From Hansfordia pulvinata (taxonomy: Eukaryota > Ascomycota > Sordariomycetes > Xylariales), in contig BJKQ01000002.1 in NCBI GenBank assembly GCA_006538405.1, positions 2,480,001-2,544,000 of the forward strand: a stretch of DNA of 64,000 nt. The letters are read 5' to 3'. Below are positions 13,601 through 24,477 of this stretch, piece after piece (the stretch's first letter is position 1; the number at the start of each line of letters is the position of its first letter). The position numbers and the translations under genes were made by a program. Below the pieces are notes generated by a model. The model did not search any database, was not told the DNA's origin, and saw nothing but the letters and a program-made list of their open reading frames with translations.

Positions 13601-14238
13601 GAGTGAAGGCTTTTCTTTTCTTTTCTTTTTCTTCTATATCTAAAAAAAAAAAGGGACAAAAGGGAGAAAGCCCACAAATAGACGGGAGCAGCGACCCGAA
13701 TGTGACGGCAGTACTCTAACGAGATTGCTAGTACGGAGTATACGTGAGGGTACTCGTGCAGGCAACGAGGGGCCCGGTGATAGATTGCCCCTCTACCTAT
13801 TGCAAGATACGAGTACACGCAGGTATATGAGTATCTTAAAGTGCCCCGGAGACGGTAATAACAACGGACAAGAAAGAAGACCGGGTTTTGAGATGGCATC
13901 AGGATCCCGTCGCCGTCCTGGTGGGCGGGCAGCACAGGCCTGGAGGGAATGCGACAAAAAAAGCCCAGAAAGGGGGGGGGGGGTCATTGGTGAGTACGAG
14001 TACCATTCATCACTTCTCTGCAGGACCATTGGCTGGCGTGGAGGCTGCTGCATGGCCCGTTGTCCGGGGCCGCCGTTCTCTGACCAGCCGACGACTTCTG
14101 AAGCAGTGCAAGAGGCGCGTTTCAGAATGGACACCACCCGAAGGAAGCTGGGATGGCCCCTGCCCGATTGCAAGGTTTACTCCAAGGATGCTAGCGCAAT
14201 TGGGCTTGGCGCCGGCCGGCCAGCGCCTGTCTCTTGCC

Positions 14239-14292
14239 GTCCCTGTCGCTGTCCCTGTCGTCGCTGTCCCTGTCGTCGCTGTCCCTGTCGGT
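14239..14292. repeat. Minisatellite with 15-bp unit
   Basis: About three and a half tandem copies of a 15-bp unit built on CCCTGTCGTCGCTGT. It lies 10 bp left of a long (GTCT)n array. Confidence 0.85.
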
Positions 14293-14302
14293 CGCACCTT
14301 AC

Positions 14303-14303
14303 C

Positions 14304-14359
<56 letters not shown>
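14303..14359. repeat. (CTGT)n microsatellite, about 14 copies
   Basis: Perfect CTGT/GTCT tetranucleotide array of 57 bp. Confidence 0.97.
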
Positions 14360-15019
14360 GAGGGAGGGTGAACGGTGAGATTTGGTGGTGAGGCAGACAA
14401 GTCGAGAACGGAGCGTCACACAGTCGTTCATCCAACAGACTTTTCCATGTATTATTACGTGTGGTATCATTGTGCTGGAGGAGCTGACTTGCACAACGGC
14501 AATGGCTGACTCTCATTACCTGGTGCGCACCACACGTACTCGTACGAGTACTCGTAGACTCAACTCATGACCGATCATGATGCCGCGCGCCTACCCCTCT
14601 TCCATGTCCCAAATGTCTGATGGGTTGGGCACTCGTAAATAAAACGACCAACATGTGGTGGAAGCAGAGGTCTAGAATCCGACTCGTTGAGAATACTCGT
14701 ACTACGAGCACTCGTAGGTCCTCGCAGCCCTGAAGAAGCTGTACTCATTAGGCAGGTAAAGGTAGGTAGCCTCGCCTGATGTCCATCCATTTCGTGCAAG
14801 CTTCAGCGGACATACTCGTACGTCTGAGAGACGGCATCAATGCTCATCAGTGATACTCGTACTCTTGGGATGGGGAATAGCTCCGTCCCTCGTACCTGCC
14901 CTATGCAAGATCCCGCACACAACGATTCACTGATGCTTCGAATCGATGTTATCTCCGAAGCAATGATTCCAGCACGTCGCCTTGGAGAGCCCCTTTTCAC
15001 CAAAAGAAGATAGGGGAGG

Positions 15020-15049
15020 AACAACAACAACAACAACAACAACAACAAA
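15020..15049. repeat. (ACA)n microsatellite
   Basis: About ten perfect AAC/ACA triplets. Confidence 0.95.
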
Positions 15050-16785
15050 CCAATCAAGCGATCAGTCTCTCGCATCGCTGCTCCCGTAATGATGGAGAAA
15101 TCTCCTCGTGAGAGGTACCGCCTCTGTTCATTTCCCTGCCCGTCTCTTGGTAGCGAACGGAGATTACCCTTGCTCGCTAGCTGGGCTCTCGGTCCATTCG
15201 CTAAACCTTGGGACCACAATTCCGCCTGCCCGCGACTACGTACTCGTACTCATACCGTTTCTTGGTCCCAATGGGGCCCAGTCGGTCGTGGCGCACGAGT
15301 ACTCGTACGAGGATGCTAACTCGTCTGGAATGTACTCGCCTCGACTTGTTCGCGTGCACAACGGGGAGTGGTCCTGGCAGCAGCGGGGACCACTTTGTGC
15401 AACGGCCGCTTGTTCAAAGCGTTCCCACCCGGCCAACTATTGCATTGTTCTCCCGCGCCGCCGTCGTCGCGCTCCACATGCTCGTCCTCGTGCGCGCTTA
15501 TAATCGTACCAGCGTCGCCTGCCCTCACGGAGAGGGGGGCTAAAAGGGCCATCTCACGACTCAGGGCCCGAGCGGGACGCGCTGATTAGTCTTCGTTCTG
15601 GGCAGTTTCTAGAAACTATGGAGGCTGTCGATGTTATCTATCATTCACTCGTACAGGGCAGTTTGGGGTCGTGGCCAGAACCCCGGCGACGTCTTTCGTG
15701 GCTTATGAGGAAGAGGGGGGAGTCATCTACGTGTGCGAACTCGTACTAAAGAGAAACCCGGTTCCCCCCACGAGTAGTCCGTAATGAACTGATCAAAAAC
15801 AGCGCAGCCTTTTGGTGAGGAACACAGCCACGGCGCACAACCCGGATAGACAGATCCCTGCCCGTCGCTGCTGTGTACAAAGGGGGCCCAGGGGCTGCTC
15901 GATCTGCCAGCCTCGATCCATCACCGAGCGAGCGCTCCTCAAGCCAACCCTGCCGGCGGACGAGGCAGACGGGCGAGTCACTGCCGAGCACTCGTGCGCA
16001 AGACTCACGAGTCTGGATCGCCGCGCGGGCTGCTGCGCGATTCATGGGAACTTGCCGAGAGTCCCAGAGACCAGATCGGGTGCGCTATATGAAGTATCTT
16101 TCATGCGCCGTGCTACTCGTACTCGCCGTGCCACTGGCAGAGCCCATCTCGCGCTGGTCACGCCACGAGCCTGTGCGCCGGGTCGCGGGTTGAATACTCG
16201 TACCTACTTCCAAGCATACTACGAGACTCACTGCATACCTACATAGAGGTACTTATCAACTGATTATTACTTGTACGCGCCGCCCGCAGTCCAGACACAA
16301 CCTTTAAGCTGCACACGCACACAGGATTTGCAGCAGGGAGGGTCGAGGCGACCTCGGCAAGCATGCCGCGCAGATGCAAGGCACCGAGACGTCTGCCGGC
16401 GCGGCCACGGCGCTTGCACTGTCGCAGCTCGTTGCATGCGACTATTTATCTGCCCAAACTTCCGTGCGTTTCTTCGATAGACTGACTACTCGTACGCGCA
16501 GTCGTATAATTGGAGGCGACTCTAATAATAAGAAGGGCGTTTTTTTTGGTAGCCTGGGCCATTCCATTTCCAACCAAGATACGGGTCGGGCGAGGCCGTT
16601 CATCAGGCTATTGACAGCACGGGGCACCGTAATAACAAACTGGGGCCGGTGCTCATCTCACGCCGCATGAAGGGTTGGTGGGTGCGAGGAGAAAACCGCT
16701 GGTGGTGGTGTTGGTGTGCTGGAGCAATTATATCGCCGTCGACGGGGGGAGACTGTACGAGCACGTTGGAAGGCGGAGCGGCGGG

Positions 16786-16809
16786 CGACGACGACGACGA
16801 CGACGACGA
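16786..16809. repeat. (CGA)n microsatellite
   Basis: Eight GAC/CGA triplets. Confidence 0.93.
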
Positions 16810-19368
16810 AGGGATCGCAGACGGGTCCTCTTTTCTGGACAGAGACAGCCACAGCGAGCAGACGAGTCCTCCACAGAGCAGCACAAGGGTGAAGGGCCAG
16901 ATGGAGGGCGCTGATCAGTGCGCGGGCCACCCATACCCTGGCAGAACGACTTGCTGGCCAGACCGGAGCCGGAGTGTCTCGGAGGGGAGACGGGCACACC
17001 AGCACGACTCCGCGGAGACTGCCCCGACTGCTAGCAGCTCTTGTATACTCGTAGAGATCGTGAACCACTTGAGAGAGCATTGTTCTGTTTGCTTCCGCCT
17101 TGCCTTAAAAGGCAACGTACGAGATAGTCGCGGTGGAATGGGTGATTATTGTGCTGTCGCGGACCTCGGCGACGGGCGAAGGCGGCAGGCATTGGCTGCG
17201 CGAAGCCCGTTGGATGGGAGGATCGTCCACCTTGTAGACAGACAGACAGACAGACGTCCTCGTAAACCGGAGCTTTTCCCTTGACAGACAGACGCGGGCG
17301 AGTCGCAGTTGCTACCAGCCTGCGAGCCCCGCCTCATCCATGGATTCTGTGGACTGCTAAAGCGCACGGTCGCAGACTCTGCGGACCTTTGCCAGGCACG
17401 AGTACTCCGTAGGCTCCATACGCGTACTCGTACCACAGATCAAGGTCAGCCCGTCTTGTTGAACTGCTGGGGACGACCTAACTAGATCTTCCACAGATCA
17501 GGGCAGAATTGGCGGCCCGAGATTGGCCCTGCGGGCTGCCGGGCCCTAACTACATGTACAGGCACTCGTGCGAGTACATGGCTCGGGCAAGGTCCGGGTG
17601 TACCTAAGGCCCAGCCAGGCACAGGCACAAACACAGGCACAAGGCACAGGGCACAACCGGCCTGGAGGCACACGCACCTGTCCGTTCCTGCGCAGTTAGG
17701 TACATCCATAGGTTCGGTACTCGTAGACAGGCACAGGCACAGCCAGGCGAGCGGTTACACTGGGCCGGACACTCGCACGCACGCAGAAGCGAGCCCAACC
17801 GAAGCCGGCGAGAGGTACTCGTAGGGCGGAAGGTGAGGCACGAATACTTCCATTGGAATGCGACCTGCTCGGCGGCTACCTACATGTACCTACCTGGCCT
17901 TGCCTGAACGTTAGGCCTCGTACCTGTACGGTCTGCTGGCCACTCACACGCGGGGCCGTGGCCATCAGCAATATGGAACGCGCCCGCGATCAGTCAGTTT
18001 GCCAGTCAAAAAGTCAGCAGTCATATCAATCAGCTCGACTGACGGCCCCCCCACCTCGCACGTCCATCAAATCTCTCCTCAGATCAGGGCGGGCGCACAG
18101 CGGCCCAGAAGGTGGCATTGCAGACTCGCACACGCACGCTTCGTCTCCAGCCCATCCCTCCAGGGCGTGCCGGTAGGCTGGGGATTACGGCCCCTTGGCA
18201 AATTCGATTCCTGTGCTGGGACGTACGAGTACCAGTATGTGTAAGGTAGCAGCTGTCTGTGACTCGTTGTGCCTGCGCACCTATGAGTATGGAACCTCTC
18301 ATTCAAGTCTGCTTCCTCCCATATTGCAGTGGATCGAGGCAAGCCTCCCCACGAGGTCTCACAGTCGGGTTCACATGTGCCGTGTGCGTGTGGCTACGAC
18401 TACAACGGTTCCCAGGCGAGCACCCAAAGCGGGACTCCGCCAGGTGCTCGCATCGTGCAGTCCGTCATCCGTACGAGTACATGGGCCATGCAATGAATCT
18501 CCACCCGCCCGTTGACATTACTAGGACAAGTATCTAGGTTCTCGTCCACGTACCACCAGATTTGCCAGTCATAGAGTACTCGCGTACAGGTAAGTACCGG
18601 CACCACACAAGCATGGATCCGTGAGAGGCACGGTCAACAGTCAACGGCCGGTTCCCACTGTCATTAGTACGAGCAAATAAAGAAGAAGAAAAGAAAGCCA
18701 ACGGGGGCGCGAAGGCCACGATATCGCGGTGCAAAAGCGACGGCAACTGATATAACATGTCATAATAAAAACAAGCATAAGCAGCAACCATCGCTCGCAG
18801 TCAGTCACCCCGGCGATGAGGGATGAATGGTAAGGTTGGCATCCATCCTAGAAAGACATTACGAGTATCCGTCGAATGGAGGCACGAGAATCCGTACGAG
18901 TGCCTACCTACCACCTACCTGCCTGTATACATGCACCTTATCTTCCGTCGCCTGGAGGCGGATCGTGCAACAACCCCGAGGGCTGCCCTGAGGATCTCGC
19001 GAGGTGCCACCAGGTCTGCGGGAGCTTGTACGCCCGCTCGCACACAACAGCATCCATCCATCCAGTCCAGTGCAAGTGGATGGATGCCAGGTACCCGCCA
19101 ACAATGGCTGTCCGCCCTGGTCGCAGGTACATGCATCAGCACCAATCCTTGGCACTAGAGGCAAGTTCTCAGGTACCCGGGCTGCAGCTTGGTCGCACGT
19201 GGGCACGTACCCTGGGAGCCTGGAGGACTTGCACTGGGCCGGCGCGGCGGGTAGGCAGGTGGGCAGGGTGGGAGTGGATGCCCGCTACCTTGGCAGGACC
19301 CGGTCGCAATCCCAGTCACCCACAGTCCACAGGTTGCATTGGATTCCACGTTCCCCGGTACCCTCGAT

Positions 19369-19387
19369 CCCCCCCCCCCCCCCCCCC
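19369..19387. repeat. Poly-C run of 19
   Basis: Uninterrupted C homopolymer on the + strand, the only long C run; the other long homopolymers are G on this strand. Confidence 0.95.
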
Positions 19388-20368
19388 TCCACCCTCAAAC
19401 CCCCCGTCTGGCCGCCTGGGCCTGCTTTGGTCGCGCGCAGCTTGTGGTGGCTTGCTGGGGCTTGCTGTCCACGGAGCCCGCGAGGCGTGGAGGGTGGAGG
19501 GCTCGCAGGACCGCTCTCGCAGGACCGAGCTACTCGTACCCGTGGACCTCCTCCCCAGTCTTCCAGCGCTAGTCCGCATGGGGCCGGTCAGATACTCGTC
19601 CGTCCCGGTGTCCCTGTGCGGGTAGGTACGAGTACCCCTCCCCAGGTGCCGCCCTTGCCATACCTGCATGTACCCTGATCCCCGTTAGGCAAAGGCACCG
19701 CTGGAGGGCAAGTACTCGTGCCCGCCCAGACAGAAGGAGAGAGCTGCGGGCAAGAGCGACAGGCCCAGATGATTAAACCACCCCGATCCCCCATCCTCTG
19801 TCCTCGCTCTTTTGGTACGTCTTTTCCTCCGTGATTCAACTCGGAGAAACACCTCTCATTTCCTTCTTCCCCTCCCCCTTCCCGTCTGCTCGACCTCGCC
19901 GTCCCCCTCCATTTGCGAGTATTCTGATTGTGGCTGGTGCCCTGTCTGCCTCTGCATTTCTTCACCACATTGCCCCGTGTTTACTCGCAGTTTCCTGTCC
20001 TCGAGCCCGAGCCGGAACTCTATCTCGGACCTGCAACTGTACGCGCGAGGCCCAGACGCTGGAAGGAAAGGTTACCCTACGCTGAGGTCCTGCCGCCGAC
20101 TCGACGCAACCTCCTTCGGACCACCCATTTTCGGCCTGAGACAGGCGTCGCCCACGGTAGCCAACGCCGCTACAGACGCCTCGGCGCCCGCCCCCTTGTC
20201 GCTCATCAGACACCAGCCGTCGCATGCTGTGTTCTGTTTGAACCGCCGGCGCCAGCTCGTCAGCCTTTTCTCTTTTTTTCTCTTCTTTAATAATCTTCGC
20301 TTCTCGACTCCCGACCACCGCCCATTTCCAGAACCCATCCGGCGCCTTGTGGTCCAAGTGGTAGTCGC

Positions 20369-20396
20369 TGTTTCAGGAAACATTTTATAATATATC
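20369..20396 (+). promoter_or_regulatory. STE12 promoter core: palindromic PRE-like site plus TATA
   Basis: TGTTTCAGGAAACA at 20369-20382 contains a perfect pheromone response element (TGAAACA on the minus strand) facing a one-mismatch copy (GGAAACA) on the plus strand. A TATA-like TTTTATAATATATC lies at 20383-20396. The following 285 nt up to the STE12 ATG contain no other ATG, which fits a leader starting just downstream of this TATA. In yeast, Ste12 binds TGAAACA, so this suggests autoregulation. The assignment rests on motif match and position only. Confidence 0.55.
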
Positions 20397-20681
20397 AACT
20401 ATCTGTCTTCCCCGGCTGGTCTGGAGAGACGTGAAGCTTGATCGCCAAAGTTAAAGAGACCCGTCTGCGCCGTCGCCAATTCGACATTCCCACCACCGTG
20501 CGGCTCCCTGTAACGACTCGACTCCCGAAACAGCTGCCTAAGCTTCCCTTGATCGGCGAACCGGCTTTCATTACGACCGCGTTGGCAGGACCATACACGG
20601 ACGCGAGCGTCAACTCGAGCCACAGCGAGCAACACGAGGCAGCGCCTCTGTGCCGAGAGATTTACACAAAAAACCGTCACC

Positions 20682-23100
20682 ATGGCGGCACCGCAAAAAC
20701 CAGAGACTTTCATGCTCAGCACAGAAGCACAGCAAGCCCTGCCTCAAGATGCACAGGTCGCTCTGCACCAAGTTGACAACCGTGAGTTTACCTCAACTGT
20801 GGCTGAGCTGCCCGAGCACAGCTTCCAACCCCCATTCTTCAGTGGCTGATTTTCGATGACAGTGAAATACTTCCTCATCTCTGCGCCTGTCGACTGGCAA
20901 GATGGCCAATACATCCGCCGATTTCTGCTGCCTACTGGCGAATATGTCTCTTGCGTTCTATGGAGCAATCTTTTCCACATTTCCGGGACTGATATCGTTC
21001 GCTGCCTGTCATTCCGCTTCCAGGCTTTCGGCCGCCCTGTGAAGAACTCGAAGAAGTTTGAAGAGGGAATTTTCTCCGACCTGCGCAATCTGAAATCCGG
21101 AACCGACGCCTCCCTCGAAGAGCCCAAGAGCGCCTTCCTCGACTTCTTGTACAAGAACAACTGCATCCGGACACAAAAGAAACAGAAGGTCTTTTACTGG
21201 TATAGCGTACCTCATGACCGCCTTTTTCTCGATGCGTTGGAGCGCGACCTGAAGAGAGAGAAGATGAACCAGGAAGCTACCACCATGGCCGTTAGCGAAC
21301 CTGCCCTCTCTTTCCAGTACGACTCTTCGCAGTCGCTCTACGAGCAGTTGACCAAGGCTCAGCAGGCCAATTCGTCCTCGTTCAACCCGCAGTCTGTTTC
21401 CTTTCACGGCTCCCAGGACACCTCGCCCGTCGTGAGAACCATGGACCCCATGGGCCCGCCCCAGATGATGCACCAGGGTGTCAGCCCTTTGGACGGCATG
21501 GACCAGATGGCGCAGTTCCAAATGCCCGGAATGCCCCAGCAGGTCCAGCAAATGCCTCAGCAGATGCCCCAGCAAATGGTCAAGCGGGAGCCTGACTACG
21601 CTCGCGCTCAGTACAACCACAGCGGGATTCCGTTGGCTCAGAGCCACCAGCGTCATGCGTCTCTGCCTGCGTATGGGCTTGAATACTCCCCTGCCCCCTC
21701 CTTCGTGTCCTCTCAATACGAGGACTACAGCAACAGGGGCATCTCGTTCGAGCCCCTCACTCCTCCCCAGCAGGCCATGGGCGTCGGCGCGGAGCCTGCC
21801 TACATTGCCAACGAGGAGACTGGCCTCTACACTGCCATCCCCGACCACGCTGGTCTCGGAGGCGTCAACGGCCTGAATGGAATGATCCAGCAACTTCCGC
21901 CTTCCAACCTGGCCGGCTCTCAGATGAACCGTGCGTCCTACGGTAACAACAATGTCTATTCTGTGATTGAAGGGTCGCCAACATACAAGCAGAGACGCCG
22001 CCGGTCGTCAATTCCCCCCGGTATGTCGACCATCGCCGCCGCGTCAGCACAAGTCCAGCAGGCTACCCACAGGCCGTCGGATCTGCGCCGGTCGGTCTCG
22101 GCCTCGGTTGGTCCGGTGGCAGAGGGAGAGGAGGGCCAAATTAACTCGCCTCCTGGCCTGTCCTACCCTAACTCTGCAGTCTCCATGAGCCAGCAGCACA
22201 GAGACTTCCACGGCATGTCCAGACATACCACTCCTCTGTCTGCCGTTGACCCGAGTCCCGTCAACTCGCTCTCCATGCAGCAGCAGGATTACCAGCTGAA
22301 CGGCGAGGAAGGCGGCGAGCACAGTGCTACCGACCGCAGGGCGTCTCAGGCTGGTCCTAACGTCCTCCGTCGTGCCCGCTCGGCAACGGTCATGGAGCTT
22401 GGCCCATACCCCCAGAAGGCGCACTCTTGCCCCATTCCCACTTGCGGCCGTATCTTCAAGCGTTTGGAACATCTCAAGAGGTAAGGCATATTGCTTTTTT
22501 TTGTGACAATCGATCTCGGTCTACTTTCATTGTGTCAACGACCCGCGGCAGCAAACTCTAACGCAAACCCGTTTTAGACACGTGAGAACACACACTCAAG
22601 AGAGACCTTACACTTGCCCCCATTGCGGCAAGGCCTTCTCTAGATCCGATAACCTTGCACAGTACGCTCCCCGTAATTCATTGATGCTCTCTTGTGGTGT
22701 ATGCCGTGTGGCAAGCTGCTCAATTCTTTGTCATTACTGGACACTTTGCCACGGCAATATTATGTTCTCAGCTTTCAAGTCGGTTTCTCGAACGATAGCT
22801 AACTCGTTGACTTCTAGACACAAGCGCACTCACGACCGCGCTGACGGCGGCGAGGGTATCTACGATGAAGAAGAGGAAGAGGAGGAGTTCTCGGGAGAGG
22901 ACAACCTCGGCGCCCTTGAGGAAGTCTCCCCCACCTCCGAAGAGGGATACATTCCCGCTTCTCTCAACTCGATGGCCCACAGCTCGGCCCCCAGCAACGG
23001 CATGGCCACTGGCGGCATGTCGCATGCCCCAGGCTTCAACAGCATGCATAGCCTGAGCATGCCCATGACCATCAGCACTCCCACGGGAGGCATGATGTGA
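20682..23100 (+). CDS. STE12: STE12-like transcription factor (STE homeodomain plus two C2H2 fingers)
   Basis: This is the filamentous-fungal Ste12 factor, the nuclear target of the Fus3/Kss1-type (Pmk1) MAP kinase cascade. It controls mating and invasive growth, including appressorium function in plant pathogens. I infer four exons: 20682-20781, 20863-22480, 22578-22661 and 22818-23100, coding for 694 aa. The start lies in a CACCATGG context. Residues about 33-150 form the STE DNA-binding domain (for example [20 protein letters not shown] and [20 protein letters not shown]). A Met/Gln/Pro-rich middle follows, including [14 protein letters not shown]. Finger 1 uses C556, C561, H574 and H578; finger 2 uses C586, C589, H602 and H606. 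An acidic stretch (EEEEEEEF) follows the fingers. Intron 3 (22662-22817) splits codon 601 inside finger 2, is 156 nt long and has no stop, so retention would insert 52 residues in frame. Confidence 0.96.
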
Positions 23101-24477
23101 TTGCATTTATTTGTTTCTGTTAATGCTACGTGTCATGATGGGAGCATTTGTTTAGACTTTTCCCTTTCGGAGTCGGGGCGAGTTGTCCGGTTGATACCGC
23201 GGGACAAAGCGAGTTGATTTTTCATCACTTGCCTGGGCAAAAGCGACAAACCCGGGGCGATTCACGAGTCAAGAGCGGTGCTCTCCGATATCCTCACCTG
23301 GTGGTCCACCAGCTTTCCTTTTCTTCTTTCTTCAGAGATACCAAAAGCGCCTGGTACTCGCTCATAGATATGAGATGAGCGGTGCAGTGCTGCCACAAAT
23401 GCCCGGCTTGCCGCGAGCTCATGCTTGTCGCGTCAAGGAGGACGACTGAGGGGGGCTTTCCCACCTTGCACGTGCTGTATATACACCTTGCTTCACCTTC
23501 CTTTTTCCCATTTCCTAATTTCTTCTCATTTTTCATACTAATCGCCTGTGATGGCCCTCGAAGCTCATCAAGCCAAGTGGCTGTCGACAATGTAGAGGCT
23601 TGGGCCGCTCGGTGTTGCTATTGAAGCATATTCTTGCCACTTTTGTACTTGTTGATAATCCCATATACTTCATATGACGATAAGAAAATCAAAAAGAAAA
23701 CTAAAACTAAAGAAAAGCATCACACTCCATCCTGTCAGCGCGTGAAAATGAACTGAGTGGTCTGCGCCGTAAGCTGATCAATTTAACGACGTATGCGAAC
23801 AGCTGCCATGCTCGACTCCTCTCTTTTCTGGAGGGACCAAGAGCATTAGAAAATGTGTTGTCGCTGCTGCTTCGTCAAGTGGCTGTTGATGAGGTTTGGG
23901 GCCGCCACACCTCGTTAGACGATTTGGTGTAACGAACGTGGTAGAGTTCTCCCTAGCCACGTATTGGGCATTGGGCATAGGCTTTTTATGTCTCCAAGCG
24001 ATGTCTTATCTCCAGCCAGTGTGTCCTACCGTGAAAACTCGCAGCGTGACGTAGGCACCCATGGAACTGCTCGCAGCACGCCACGGAACTCGGGCCTGGC
24101 CGGGAATTGGCAGTGGTCCGAGGAGAAAGGTGTGTCATGAGACCTGTCGTCGTTACTTTGTCACCTCCTCCTGTTCAACGGGAGGAGACACGGGCCACTG
24201 TGGCATGGGCTCACAGGAAAAGGGGGCATGAGAGCGCGGGTGTCAGCTCGTGCGAGGGGCTGGTCGTGACGTCGTTATTTATCTATGTGCGCTTTCTATG
24301 CACCGCTCTTCTGATCTTCGGGGGATGGGCCTTCTCAGGAAACTGGCCCGCAACCAAACCACCACCACGATCTAGAGCCCGCAAGGCCTTGCGGCTGGCC
24401 GGTCTCGGCGGAGATCAGTCACGCATGCCACGGAGGCAACTGCCGAGCCTTCCCCTACTGGCGCACGGGGCGCCAGC
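23101..24477. other. Convergent intergenic region between STE12 and FAF1
   Basis: The two flanking genes end towards each other, so this should hold both 3' UTRs. It is more AT-rich than its surroundings (for example 23640-23720). I see no gene or RNA in it. Confidence 0.6.

Larger units (their letters stand above)
2680..20368. other. About 18-kb gene desert upstream of STE12
   Basis: I find no recognisable gene here on either strand. The longest frames (3461-4282 minus and 11300-12352 minus) have no domain, signal or conserved-looking segment, and they overlap other frames as expected in GC-rich DNA. The stretch holds many simple repeats (listed separately) and many copies of TACTCGTA/TACGAGTA and of TAGGTACCTA-like sequence from about 6.9 kb onward. 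There is no transposase, reverse transcriptase or LTR pair I can see, and no strong AT-enrichment of the kind repeat-induced point mutation leaves. It could hold distal STE12 regulation or noncoding RNAs. Confidence 0.6.

Noticed and set aside
13051..13719. 222-codon frame on the plus strand
   Set aside because: Starts near a CTT repeat and reads through poly-A and motif copies; composition is not protein-like and no family is recognised.
20856..22484. STE12 starting at an internal in-frame site near 20856
   Set aside because: That position lies in intron 1. The exon at 20682-20781 restores the conserved N-terminus in a good start context.
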